From Neurospora crassa OR74A (lineage: Eukaryota > Ascomycota > Sordariomycetes > Sordariales > Sordariaceae), in NCBI RefSeq assembly GCF_000182925.2, contig NW_011929460.1, positions 78,474 through 142,473 of the forward strand: a stretch of DNA of 64,000 nt, read 5' to 3'. A model generated the notes under the pieces. The model was not told where the DNA came from. It searched no databases and saw only the letters and a program-made list of their open reading frames with translations. Both the position numbers and the translations under genes were made by a program. This document shows, piece by piece, positions 24,236-36,485 of the stretch; within the stretch, counting starts at the first letter, position 1, and the number at the start of each line of letters is the position of its first letter.

Positions 24236-24553
24236 AGTACTTATTGAGTGTAGGGTAAGTAAAAACAACTGGGTAAATAAGGAAGGCGTAATCGACCTTT
24301 AGAAGCCGAAGTTTTAAAAAGGAAAATTGTAAATAGGTAGCGTTTATTAAGTATAGAGTAGGTAAGAACTATAGGGTAGGTACGATAGGCCTATATAAAA
24401 AAAGTAAAATTAAAGTTAAAAAGAAAAAAGTAGTAGGTAGGTAATATTTATTAAATATAGGGTAGGTAGGAATAACCGGGTAGGTAAAGAAGGTGTAATT
24501 AATTTAATAAGGAAGGTGTGGTCTTTGTAAATTTAAAGTAAGATTTTTAAGAA
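24236..24553 (+). repeat. Subrepeat cluster, copy 3
   Basis: Starts AGTACTTATTGAGTGTAGGG. Three units at the conserved positions; the third begins AATATTTATTAAATATAGGG, a strongly decayed form. Role unknown. Confidence 0.6.
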
Positions 24554-24598
24554 AGTATAATTTAATTAGGTAGTTAGGTAACTATAAATTAATTTTTA

Positions 24599-24695
24599 AA
24601 ATTTCTTATATTGGGGAATTTCGTAGGAATTGAAAAGTCGTAGCTTAGACCGTCGGGCCGTACTGTCCCTAAATTTAAAATCGGAAGGTATATAA
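24599..24695 (+). promoter_or_regulatory. Candidate Pol I promoter / start region, copy 3
   Basis: The inverted repeat is altered here: AAATTTCT-7-GGGAATTT, one stem mismatch added by a C-to-T change. TATATAAGAAGGAGTGGC starts at 24689. Confidence 0.33.
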
Positions 24696-25368
24696 GAAGG
24701 AGTGGCGGAGAGTAATAAGAAAGAGCGAGCGGTAAGACTATTTAGTCGTCCCTACCTCCGGCTCCTTCTTATAAGTATAAATAAGGATATATAAGGCCTA
24801 CTCTATTTAAAAGCCTTTTATAGGAGGGCTACTCTAATTTATAGTCTAAGTACCTTCTTATAGTAATTTATAAAGGAAATTAAATTCTAATTTATAAAGT
24901 ATTATTATTATATAGTTCCTTACAGTTTATTGGGGAATTAATATTAATAGCGTAAATTATTTTAATACTATTTTAGTAAGGGTTCTACTTCTACCGGGTA
25001 GTATTTAAGAAGATCCTATAGGTGCTAAAGAGTATCCTATAAACGCCGAAGGGTAGGTTCTATAAATAATTAACCGCTAGTTAAATTTATTTATAAATTA
25101 TTAAGGGTATTAGTTAATTAAGGAAGCTTTTAAGTAGAACCTTCTATATTAGGCCTCCTTTTAAAACATATAGGCGGTATACGAAAGGCGCTCTACGCTC
25201 TCCTATCCTTTTACCGATTATATTTTAAAGAATTTAGGAGGGGAAAATAAATATATATTTCGAAGTAAATTCGGCTTTACTATACGAATTTCGGACCGCC
25301 TACCTTTATAATTTTATAAATTCTTCCGCTTACTTACGAACGGTTAGCTTTTTTAAACGTACGATAAT

Positions 25369-27164
25369 TATTTAATTAATTCTATTAATAATTATATATT
25401 TATTTTAAAGATTAAGTTATATATATTTAAATTTAAGTAATTAAACTACGAAATTGCGAATAGCTTATTAAATTAGTTATAGTTTATTTGATAGTACTTT
25501 ACTATATAGATAATTATGGTAATTCTAGAGTTAATATATATTAAAAACTTTAATTTCGGAAGGGGTATATTTATTAAATTAAAAACTAATACCCTTCGGG
25601 GCTAATTAGTAATTTATAATAATTTTTCGAATTGTATAGCTTTATATTGGCGATAGTTTATTCAAATTTCTACTTTATTAATTTTCGACGGCTGGGTTTT
25701 GGCTAACTATAGTAATAATAAGTAATAGAGGGTTAGGGTTCGACCCTGGAGAAGGAGCCTAAAAAACGGTTACTATATTTAAGGAAGGTAGTAGGCATAT
25801 AAATTACCTAATTCCGATATAGGGAGGTAGTAATAATAAATATTAATATAGGGCTTTTTTAGGTCTTATAATTGGAATAAGTATAATTTAAATCCTTTAA
25901 CGAGGAATAATTAGAAGGTAAATCTAATATTAATAACCGCGGTAATTCTAATTCTAATAGCATATATTAAAATTATTAAGGTTAAAAAGTTCGTAATTAA
26001 ACCTTAGGCTCGGCCCGTCGGTCCGCCTTACCGCGTATATTAATTAGGTCGGGCCTTTTTTCCTAGAGAATTATATACCCTTTACTAAGTATATTAGGGA
26101 ATTAGGACTTTTACTATAAATAAATTAGATTGCTTAAAGAAGGCCTATATTCGAATATACTAGTATAAAATAATAGAATAGGATGTATAGTTCTATTTTA
26201 TTAGTTTCTAGGACCGTTATAATAATTAATAGGGATAGTCGGGGGTATTAGTATTCAATTGTTAGAGGTAAAATTCTTAGATTTATTGAAGACTAACTAT
26301 TATAAAAGTATTTACTAAGGATATTTTTATTAATTAGGAACGAAAGTTAGGGGATTGAAGATAATCAGATACTATTGTAGTTTTAACTATAAACTATACT
26401 AATTAGGGATCGGACGGTATTATTTTTTGACCTATTTAGTACCTTATAATAAATTAAAATATTTGGACTCTTAAGGGAGTATAGTTGCAAAGCTGAAATT
26501 TAAAGAAATTAATGGAAGGGTACTACTAAGGGTGGAGCCTGCAGTTTAATTTGATTCAATACGGAGAAATTTACTAGGTTTAAATACGATAAAGATTAAT
26601 AGATTAAAAACTCTTTCTTAATTTTGTAAATAATAGTATATAGTTATTCTTAATTGGTAGAATAATTTATTTATTTAATTGCAATAACGAACGAAACTTT
26701 AATTTACTAAATAGCCTATATTACTTTAGTAGTACGCTAGCTTCTTAAAGGGACTATCGGTTTAAACTAATAGAAATTTAAAGTAATAATAGGTTTATAA
26801 TACCCTTAAATATTCTAGGCTATACGTACGCTATACTAATATAATTAGCGAGTATTCCCTTAGCCGGAAGGTCCGGGTAATTTTATTAAATTGTATTGTA
26901 TTAGGGATAGAGTATTATAATTATTATTCTTCAATAAGGAATTCCTAATAAGTATAAATTATTAATTTATATTAATTATATCCCTACCCTTTATATATAC
27001 CGCCTATCGCTACTACCGATTAAATAGCTTAGTAAAGCTTCCGAACTGGCCTAAGAAGGTTAGTAACGACTACCCAAGGCCGGAAAACTATTTAAATTCA
27101 ATTATTTAAAGGAAGTAAAAGTTGTAATAAAGTCTCCGTTAATAAACTAGCGGAAAGATTATTA
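25369..27164 (+). pseudogene. 18S (SSU) rRNA, copy 4, RIP-mutated
   Basis: Start TATTTAATTAATTCT, end AGATTATTA. The 530 loop reads AATATTAATAACCGCGG: the left half is destroyed, the CCGCGG kept. Decoding segment ATATATACCGCCTATCG. 1796 bp without insertion. The anchor used for the period measurement lies at 26483. Confidence 0.94.
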
Positions 27165-27355
27165 TAGAATTACAAAACTCCTACAAACTATTGCGAATCT
27201 TACTTATATAGTTACTTCGGCGCTAGTAGTCTAGAAAAGCCTTCGGGCCCTCCCGGATCCTCGGGTTTCCCGCTTGTAGAAAACTACCTATTAGAGTATT
27301 AAAACTAAATTTTTAATATTTTATATCTCTTTAAGTAAATTTTTAAATAAATTAA

Positions 27356-27514
27356 AACTTTTAATAATAGATCTCTTAGTTTTAGTATCGATAAAGAACG
27401 TAACGAAATACAATAAGTAATATAAATTATAAAATTTAATAAATTATTGAATTTTTAAATATATATTACGCTCGTTAGTATTCTAGCGAATATATTTATT
27501 CGAATATTATTTTA
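27356..27514 (+). pseudogene. 5.8S rRNA, copy 4, with ITS1 (27165-27355) and ITS2 (27515-27663)
   Basis: Start AACTTTTAATAATAG. The middle keeps ATCGATAAAGAACGTAACG, closer to the intact gene than copies 1 or 2. ITS1 keeps GAAAAGCCTTCGGGCCCTCC and GGATCCTCGGG, which help the taxonomic comparison. Confidence 0.92.
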
Positions 27515-27663
27515 ATTATTAAACTCTATTTACGTTAGGGATCTACGGCTATCCGTAGTCCTTTAAAATTAATAGTAGGTTTATTAGTTATACTGAATAT
27601 AGTAATTTTATATTACTATAGTTGTACGGCGGGTTTTTGCTATAAAACCCCCTATTTCTAAGG

Positions 27664-30600
27664 TTGACCTTGGATTAGGTAGGAATACCCGTTGAATTTA
27701 AGTATATTAATAAGTAGAGGAAAAGAAATTAATAGGGATTACCCTAATAATGGTGAGTAAAGCGGTAATAGTTTAAATTTAAAATCTAGCTTTAGCCTGA
27801 ATTGTAATTTATAAAGGAAGCTTTTAGTAAAGTACCTTCTAAATCCTTTAGAACGGGGCGTTATAGAGGGTGAGAGCCTTGTATAGTCGGATGTTAATTT
27901 AATATAAAGTTCCTTTAATAAGTCGAATAGTTTAGGAATATTATTTAAAATAGGAGGTAAATTTCTTTTAAAGTTAAATACCGGTTAAAAATTAATAATA
28001 TATAAGTAGAATAATTGAAAGATGAAAAGTACTTTAAAAAGAGGGTTAAATAGTACGTAAAATTATTAAAAGGGAAGTGTTTGTAATTAAATTTACGCTG
28101 TTTTAATTATTTAGTATTTTTACTAGTATATTTAGGACGGTTTAAATTAGTATTGGTTTTAGTGGGGGGATAAAAGTCCGGGGAATATAGCTCCTCCGGG
28201 AATATTATAGCCTTGGGTGTAATACCTTCGCCGGGACTAAAGTTTGTGTATTTGTAAGGATATTAGTATAATAATTATTAATAATTTGTTTTAAAATACG
28301 GATTAAAAAATTAAAGTTTTGTATAAGTATTTAGGTGTAAAACCTATATATGTAATAAAAGTAAATGTAGGTAAGAGCTTCGGTGTATTATTAATTAATT
28401 TTAATATATTTGGATAGATTTAAGTAAGAATATTAAATTTTAGATTTAAAAGATAGTGAACTATATTTAGATAGGGTGAAGCTAAAAGAAATTCTAATAG
28501 AGGCTTATAGCGGTTTTAATATATAAATCGATTGTTAAATTTAAGTATAGGGGCGAAAGATTAATTGAACTATTTAGTAGCTAATTATTATTGAAGTTTC
28601 CCTTAGGATAGTAGTATTGTTCTTTAGTTTTATAAGGTAAAGCGAATAATTAGGGATTTGGGGGTGCTTTTTAGCCTTTATCTATTTTTAAATTTTAAAT
28701 ATATAAGAAGCCTTTATTATTTAATTGAATGTAGGTATTCGAATATACTAATATTAGTAGGCTATTTTTAGTAAATAAAATTAGTAATGCGGAATAAACC
28801 GAACGCGAAGTTAAAGTATTGGAGTAGACGCTTATTAAATACTATAAAAGGCGTTAGTATATTTTAATAGTAGGATAGTGGCTATAGAAGTCGGAATCTA
28901 TTAAGGATTATATAATAATTTACTTACCGAATATATTAGCTTTGAAAATGGATAGCGTTTAAATATCCTATTTATACTCCGCCTTTAGGGTAAAAATAAT
29001 ATTTTGAGGAGTAGGCGGCCGTAGAAGTTAGTAATAAAGTTTAGGGCGTAAGCCCGGATTAAATAGCCTTTAATATAGATTTTAGTAGTAGTAGTAAATA
29101 TTTTAATAAGAATTTGAAGGACCGAAGTAGGGAAAGGTTCTATATGAATAGTAGTTAGATATAGGTTAATTAATTTTAAATTATAGGGAAATTCCGTTTT
29201 AAAGGGGTATTTATACCTTATATAGTAAAAGGGAAATTAGTTAATATTTTGGTATTTAAATATAGGTTTTGTATAGTAACGTAACTAAATGTAGAGATAA
29301 TAGTAGGGGTTCTAGATAGAATTCTCTTTTCTTTTTAATAGTCTATTACTTTAAAAATAATTTATTTAGAGATAGGGTTTAATAGTTGGAAGAGCCCGAT
29401 ACTTCTATTAGGTCCGGTACACTTTCGACGTTCTTTAAAAATCTGTAGGAGGGAATAATTCTTATATTAAATTATATTTATAATTATAGTAGGTCTCTAA
29501 GGTGAATAACTTTTAGTTAATAGAATAATATAGATAAGGGAAATTAGTAAAATAGATTTGTAATTTCGGGAAAAGGATTAACTTTAAAGGTTAGATATAT
29601 TAGGTTTTAGGTAGATGCCCTAGGAGTAGATTATTATTAGCCGGGTAATTAATTAGCGGCTTTTAATATCCGGGTATAGAAGCCCTTAGTAAATTTCGGT
29701 CGTCCGGCGTACGTTTAATAATTAATTTAAAATTAATATAAATAAGGGGAATTTAATTATTTAATTAAAATATAGTATTGTAATAGCTAGAAAGTAGTAT
29801 TAATATAATATAATTTCTACTTAATACTTTAAATATTAAAGTAAAGAAATTTAATTAAGTATAGGTAAATAGCGGGAGTAACTATAATTCTCTTAAGGTA
29901 ATTAAATACTTTATTATTTAATTAGTAATATATATAAATAAATTAATGAAATTCCTACTATCCCTATCTACTATTTAGCGAAACTATAGTTAAAGGAATA
30001 GACTTAGTAGAATTAGTAGGGAAAGAAGACCCTATTAAATTTAATTCTAGTTTAATATTATAAAAAGATATAGGAGGTATAAAATAAGTAGGAGCTTTAG
30101 CGTCGGTAAAATATTATTACTCCTATTATTTTTTTATTTATTTAATTAAGCGGGGCTGGATTTTCGTCTAATTTCTAGTTTTAAGGTCCTTTGTAGGCCG
30201 ACCCGGGTTAAAGATATTATTAGGTAGGGAGTTTAGTTAGGGCGGTATATTTATTAAATTATAATGTAGGTATCCTAAGGGGGGTTTATAGAGAATAGAA
30301 ATCTTTAGTAGAATAAAAGGGTAAAAGTTCCTTTAATTTTGATTTTTAATATAAATACAAACTATAAAAGTGTAGCCTATTGATCCTTTAGTCCCTTGAA
30401 ATTTAAGGCTAGAAGTGCTAGAAAAGTTACTATAGGGATAATTAATTTGTAGCGGTTAAATATTTATAGTAATATTGCTTTTTAATCCTTCGATATTGGC
30501 TCTTCCTATTATACTAAAGTAGAATTTAATAAGTATTAGATTATTTACTTATTAATAGGGAATGTAAATTAAATTTAGATTATTGTAAGATAAGTTAGTT

Positions 30601-30999
30601 TTACCCTACTAATAACCTTATTATAATAATAATTAAACTTAGTATAAGAAGAACCGCTTATTTAAATAATTAGTTTTTATAGTTATCCGACTAAGTAGTA
30701 CTATAATGCTACTATCTATTAAATAATAGTTAAACGCCTTTAAATTAAAATCTATATTAGAATGTAATAATACTTCTAATATATTATAGACGTATAAAAA
30801 TAGGCTCCAGCCTCGTATTTTAGTAGGCGATTCCTCTATTGGCCTTAAAGTAGCTAGTGGTAATTCGCGTATTATAATTTTAATACGTACTAGATTAAAT
30901 TTTTTATAAACGATTTAAATATATAAAAGGGTCTTATAAATAGTAGAGTAGCCTTATTATTACAATTTACTAAAGGTAAACCCTCCTTCGCTTAAATTT
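27664..30999 (+). pseudogene. 28S (LSU) rRNA, copy 4, RIP-mutated
   Basis: 5' TTGACCTTGG, one change. Sarcin-ricin loop at 30641-30654 is AGTATAAGAAGAAC: three changes, one inside the conserved GAGAGG. The end is followed within 180 bp by an assembly gap, which is outside the gene. 3336 bp, no intron. Confidence 0.93.
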
Positions 31000-31178
31000 C
31001 TTAGTAGAAGGGTCCGCCTAATAAGTAGGTATTTATTAGGGGGTCCTCTTAAAATTTGGTTGCAAGAGCCCAAGAGGGCGAAAGCGCTTTATTAGAAGGA
31101 AAGTGTAAGGTAAATAGGGATAGGAAGGGGATTTAGTTAAATTTAATATTTCCCGGATTTAAATAATATTCCCCTAAA

Positions 31179-31278
31179 NNNNNNNNNNNNNNNNNNNNNN
31201 NNNNNNNNNNNNNNNNNNNNNNNNNNNNNNNNNNNNNNNNNNNNNNNNNNNNNNNNNNNNNNNNNNNNNNNNNNNNNN
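31179..31278. other. Assembly gap, 100 N
   Basis: A run of exactly 100 N. The left flank ends CCTAAA and the right flank begins CCTAAA; aligned to the other copies these are the same six bases. So no sequence appears to be missing and the flanks probably overlap. Confidence 0.97.
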
Positions 31279-32058
31279 CCTAAAGGTACGGGCGGGCTAG
31301 ATATAAGGGGTTTACTATACTAGTAGCTAGTTTATAAAAAGTTTAGTAGTTATATATAGTATATATTTAGGGAAGTGTTGACTAGCGTAATATACGCGGG
31401 CACGGCCGGGCCGGGCTTTTATAAATTTTAATAATTATAGTAAGTAAGGTAGGTAAGAGCGACCGATTAAGCGGCGGCGGGGTAGGAGCAATTGGGTAGG
31501 TGAGTAATTTTTAAGTAAGTTTGTAATTTTAAATAAGTAAATATATTCGTAACCGGGTTAGGTATAGCATTAGATAGGTAAATATATTTAAATTATATAA
31601 AGTAATATAGAGAAGAGAGGGTAAGTAAGTACGTCCGGGCGGGTTAAATATATAAGGTAAGTAGGCGCGTTTAAGTATAGAATTTTTATATAAATAATAA
31701 TTGTATTGGGAAGGTAAGGGCGAGGGCTTGTATAGGGTAGGTAAGAAGGACCGAGAGGTTTAAGGGGGTTAAGGGGTTGCTTTCTAATTCCTATTAGGAG
31801 AGGTTTATTAAAGGAAAGGGTAGGGTAATAGTAGGAGGGGGTAAATAAATAAAGAAGCTACGTAGTTAAATAAAGGTATTTATAGTCTTTTTATTAGAAA
31901 ATATAGTAAGGTAGGTAGGAAAAGGTTATATAAAATTATATTTTTACATAAAGTAAAAGTATAAAGGGGGAGGCTATCTTTTTAATTTCTAGGTAGGCGA
32001 GGTAGTAAGTAGGCTACTTAGGCTAGGAATAGTTTAATTTTTAGGGGGGGAGCGAAAA

Positions 32059-32300
32059 TTTCTTTCTTCTTTTTCTTTTCCTTTTTTATTTATTTATTTT
32101 TTTTCTTTCTTCTTTTTCTCCTCCTCTTTCTTCTTCCTACTTTTATCCTCTTTATTATTCTTCCTCCTCCCTNNNNNNNNNNNNNNNNNNNNNNNNNNNN
32201 NNNNNNNNNNNNNNNNNNNNNNNNNNNNNNNNNNNNNNNNNNNNNNNNNNNNNNNNNNNNNNNNNNNNNNNNAAAAAAAGGTTTTATTTTTTTTTTCCTT

Positions 32301-32348
<48 letters not shown>

Positions 32349-32472
32349 TATATTTTTCTTACTTTCCTTCTACCTTTTTACTTTTATAATATCTTACCCC
32401 CTTAGTAAACTTCTTCCTTTCTTTTTCTTTTTATTTTTCTTTTCGTCCTTTTATTCTACTTCCAAATCTTTA
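32059..32472 (+). repeat. C/T-only tract with poly-T (43 T at 32303-32345), copy 4, with gap
   Basis: Counterpart of the tract in the other copies, but about 206 bases of it are replaced by 100 N. The 30 bases to the right of the gap fit the expected sequence poorly (an AAAAAAAGG start and extra T), which suggests low-quality consensus. Confidence 0.8.
32173..32272. other. Assembly gap, 100 N, in the C/T tract
   Basis: Exactly 100 N. By alignment to copy 3 the true missing length is about 206 bases of C/T-only sequence. Low complexity is the probable cause of the break. Confidence 0.95.
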
Positions 32473-33057
32473 TTAGGTAAGGGCGTTTATAAAGTAAATA
32501 AATACTTTTAGAGTAGTAGGAACTAGATTATAATAAGGGTAGAGGTTTTTTTTATAAATATAGGAAGAAAAAGGTATTCGGAGGCGACTAAATTAATTAA
32601 CTAGAACCTATACGGTCTTGAATAAATTATTAGGGAAGGGTAGGTAAATAATTAATAATAGGAAAGAAGAAAAAGAAGAAAAAAAGAAAAAAAAAAAAGA
32701 AATTTTAAAAGTAATAGAAGAAGAAGGGTAGTAGAATTTAAAGGGTATAAATAATTAGTAAAATAGGTAAGGTATTAAGTAGCTTTAATTATATAGGTAG
32801 GGAAGATATATTGAGGTTAATATATTAATAAAGAAGGTTAAATTAGTAAATATAAAAAGAAAAAAATAAGAATAATATAAATACTTTTAATATAGTTATA
32901 AAATATTATAAATTATATTAAGAAAATAAAAAGTAATTAGTTTTTTACTTAGTAGAAATATAATTTGAATAAATACTATAGAGTAAGTACGTTTACTTTA
33001 TATAAAAAAAGCGCAGCCGAGGTTAAAAAAGTAGAAGAAGGAAAAGTAATAAAGGGT

Positions 33058-33375
33058 AGTACTTATTAAATATAAGGTAAATAAGAATAATTAGGTAGGT
33101 AAGGAAGGTGTAATCGACCTTTGGAAACTAAAGTTTTAAAAAGGAAAATTACAAGTAAGTAGCGCTTATTAAATATAGGGTAAGTAAGAACTATAAGGTA
33201 GGTACGACAAACCTATATAAGAAAGGTAAAATTAAAGTTAAAAAGAAAAAAGTAGTAGGCGGGTAATATCTACCGAATATAAAATAAATAAGAATAACCG
33301 GGTAGGTAAGGAAAGTACAACTAATTTAATAAGGAAAATATAATTTTTATAAATTTAAAATAAAATTCTTAAGAA
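33058..33375 (+). repeat. Subrepeat cluster, copy 4
   Basis: Starts AGTACTTATTAAATATAAGG, heavily decayed; GGGTAAGTAAG marks the middle unit and GTAATATCTACCGAATATAA the third. Role unknown. Confidence 0.55.
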
Positions 33376-33420
33376 AGTATAACCTAATTAGGTAGTTAGG
33401 TAATTATAAATCGATTTTTA

Positions 33421-33517
33421 AAATTTCCTATACTAGGGAATTTCGTAGGAATTAAAAAATCGCAGCTTAAATTATCGGGCCGCACCGTCCTTAAACTTAA
33501 AGTTAGAAAATATATAA
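33421..33517 (+). promoter_or_regulatory. Candidate Pol I promoter / start region, copy 4
   Basis: AAATTTCC-7-GGGAATTT kept at 33421-33443; TATATAAAAAGAAGCGGC from 33511 has lost the AAGAAGGAG form by G-to-A changes. Confidence 0.33.
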
Positions 33518-34190
33518 AAAGAAGCGGCGGAAAGTAATAGGAAAGAGCGAGTAGTAAAATTATTTAATCGTCCCTACCTCCAGCTCCTTCTTATAAATAT
33601 AAATAAAGACGTATAGGGCTTACTCTATTTAAAAGCCTTCTATAAGAGGATTACTCTAATTTATAATTTAAATACCTTCCTATAGTAACTTACAAAGGAA
33701 ATTAAATTCTAATTTATAGAGTATTATTATTACGTAGCTTCCTACAGTCTATTAGAGAATTAATATTAATAATACAAACTACTTTAATACTATTCTAATA
33801 AAGGTTCTACCTTTACCGGGCAATATTTAAGAAAATCCTATAAGTATTAGGGAATACCTTATAAGCGCCAAAGGGTAGACTTTATAAATAATTAACCGCT
33901 AACTAAATTTATTTATAAACCGCCAAGGGTATTAACTAATTAAGGAAGCCTTTAAATAAAACCTTCTATATTAAACTTCTTTTTAGAACGTATAAACAGT
34001 ATATAAAAAGCACTCTATACTCTCCTATCCTCCTACTAACTATATTCTAAGGAATTTAGGAGGGGAAAGTAAATATATATTTTAAAGTAAGTTCGGCCCT
34101 ACTATATAAACTTCGGACCGCTTACCTTTATAACTTTATAAACTCTTTTATTCGTTTATAAACGGTTAGCCTTTTTAAATATATAATAGT

Positions 34191-35986
34191 TACTTAATTA
34201 ATTCTACTAATAGTTATATACTTATTTTAAAGATTAAATTATATATATTTAAATTTAAGTAATTAAATTATAAAACTACGAATAGTTTATTAAATTAATT
34301 ATAATTTATTTAATAGTACTTTACTATATAAATAACCGTAGTAATTCTAGAGCTAATATATATTAAAAACCCCGACTTCGGAAGGGGTATATTTATTAAA
34401 TTAAAAACTAATACCCTTCGGGGCTAACTAGTAATTTATAATAACTTCTCGAATCGTATAACTTTATATTGGCGATAGTTTATTTAAATTTCTATTCTAT
34501 TAATTTTCGACGGCTGGGTCTTAGCTAGCTATAATAATAATAGGTAACGGAAGGTTAAGGCTCGACCCCGGAGAAGGAGCCTAAAAAACGGCTATTACAT
34601 CTAAGGAAGGTAGTAGGCGTGCAAATTACCCAATTCCGATATAAGGAGGTAGTAATAATAAATATTAATATAAGGCTCTTTTAGGTTTTATAATTGGAAT
34701 AAATATAATTTAAATCCCTTAACGAGGAATAATTGGAGGGTAAGTCTAGTGCTAGCAGCCGCGGTAATTCTAATTTTAATAGTATATATTAAAGTTATTA
34801 AAGTTAAAAAATTTATAGTTAAATTTTAGGCTCGGCCCGTTAGTCTGCTTTACTGTATATACTAATTAGGTTGGGCCTTTTTTCCTAGAGAACTGTATGC
34901 CCTTTACTAGGTATATTAGGGAATTAGGACTTTTATTATAAATAAATTAAATTGCTTAAAGAAGGCCTATATTCGAATATATTAATATAGAATAATAGAA
35001 TAGGACGTATAATTCTATTTTATTAATTTCTAAGACCGTTGTAATAATTAATAGGGATAATCGGGGGTATTAGTATTTAATTATTAGAAGTAAAATTCTT
35101 AGATTTATTAAAGACTAACTACTACGAAAGTATTTACTAAGGATATTTTTATTAATTAGGAACGAAAATTAGGGGATCGAAGATAATTAAATACTATTGT
35201 AATTTTAATTATAAATTATACTAATTAGGGATCGGACGGTGTTATTTTTTAACCCGTTCGGTACCTTACGATAAATTAAAATATTTAGGCTCCTAGGGGA
35301 ATATAGTCGTAAGGCTAAAATTTAAAGAAATTAATAGAAGGGTACTACTAGGGGTAGAGTTTACGGTTTAATTTAATTTAATATAAGGAAACTCACCAAA
35401 TCCAAATACAATAAGGATTAATAAATTGAAAACTCTTTCTTAATTTCGTAGGTAATAGTATATAGCTATTCTTAATTAATAGAGTAATTTATTTATTTAA
35501 TTATAATAACGAATAAGACTTTAACCTACTAAATAGCCTATATTACTTTAGTAATATACTAGCTTCTTAAAGGGACTATCGGTTTAAATTAATAAAAGTT
35601 TAAAGTAATAATAAGTTTATAATACCCTTAAATATTCTAGGCCGTACGCGCGCTATACTAATACAGCTAGTAAATATTCCTTTGGCTAGAAAGTCCGGGT
35701 AATCTTATTAAATTATATTATATTAGGGATAGAGCATTATAATTATTATTCTTTAATAAGGAATTTTTAATAAGTGTAAATTATTAATTTATATTAATTA
35801 CGTCCTTGCCCTTTATATATACCGCCTATCGCTACTATTAATTAAATAGTTTAATAAAGCTTCCAGATTAGCTTAGGGAGGTCGGTAACGATTATTTAAA
35901 GTTAGAAAGCTATTTAAACTTAATTATTTAGAGGAAATAAAAATTATAATAAAATCTCCGTTAATAAACTAGTAGAAGGATTATTA
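34191..35986 (+). pseudogene. 18S (SSU) rRNA, copy 5, RIP-mutated, best-kept 530 loop
   Basis: Start TACTTAATTAATTCT, end GGATTATTA. At about 34748-34765 the 530 loop reads GTGCTAGCAGCCGCGG, only one transition from the universal GTGCCAGCAGCCGCGG, and it retains a CpA. Elsewhere damage is normal for the array: decoding segment ATATATACCGCCTATCG, and AAATTATAATAAAATC near the 3' end. So one functional core survived by chance while others did not. 1796 bp. Confidence 0.94.
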
Positions 35987-36177
35987 TAAAATTATAAAAC
36001 TCTTATAAACTATTATAAATTTTATTTATATAGTTACTTTAGCGCTAGTAGTCCGGAAAGGCCTTCGGGCCCTCCCGGATCTTCGGGTTTCCCGCTTGTA
36101 GGAGGCTGCCCGCCGGAATACCGAAACTAAATTCTTAATATTTTATGTCTTTTTAAATAAATTTTTAAATAAATTAA

Positions 36178-36336
36178 AACTTTTAATAATAGATCTTTTA
36201 ATTCTAATATTAATAAAGAACGTAGCGAAATATAATAAGTAATATAAATTGTAGAATTTAGTAAATTATCGAATCTTTAAATATATATTATGCTCATTAA
36301 TATTCTAGCGAGTATACCTATTCGAGTGTTATTTCA
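36178..36336 (+). pseudogene. 5.8S rRNA, copy 5, with ITS1 (35987-36177) and ITS2 (36337-36485)
   Basis: Start AACTTTTAATAATAG; 3' end GTGTTATTTCA. ITS1 of this copy retains CCGGAAAGGCCTTCGGGCCC, CTCCCGGATC and GAGGCTGCCCGCCGGAAT, among the least damaged ITS1 stretches in the window. Confidence 0.92.
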
Positions 36337-36485
36337 ATTATTAAGCTCTATTTATATTGGAGATCTACGGCTATTCGCAGTCCTTTAAAATTAATAGTAG
36401 GCTTGCTAATTATACCGAACATAGTAATTCTATATTACTATAATTATACAGCGGGTTTTTACTATAAAACCCCCTATTTCTAAAA

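Larger units (their letters stand above)
22171..25368 (+). other. Intergenic spacer 3
   Basis: 3198 bp, the long form with a 48-base poly-T. Order of parts as in the other spacers. GC-rich CGGCCGGGCCGGGCC near 22470 is a better-kept island, lying at the same place in every spacer. Purine-rich run at about 23836-23906. No gene recognised. Confidence 0.85.
31000..34190 (+). other. Intergenic spacer 4, interrupted by two assembly gaps
   Basis: Same element order as the other spacers but with N runs at 31179-31278 and 32173-32272, and two single-base deletions near 32126 (a C in the C/T tract) and 32932 (a G). With these, the two gaps and a 43-base poly-T, the observed period of 8822 is fully explained. 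The deletions occur only in this gap-bearing spacer and may be consensus errors. No gene recognised. Confidence 0.82.
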
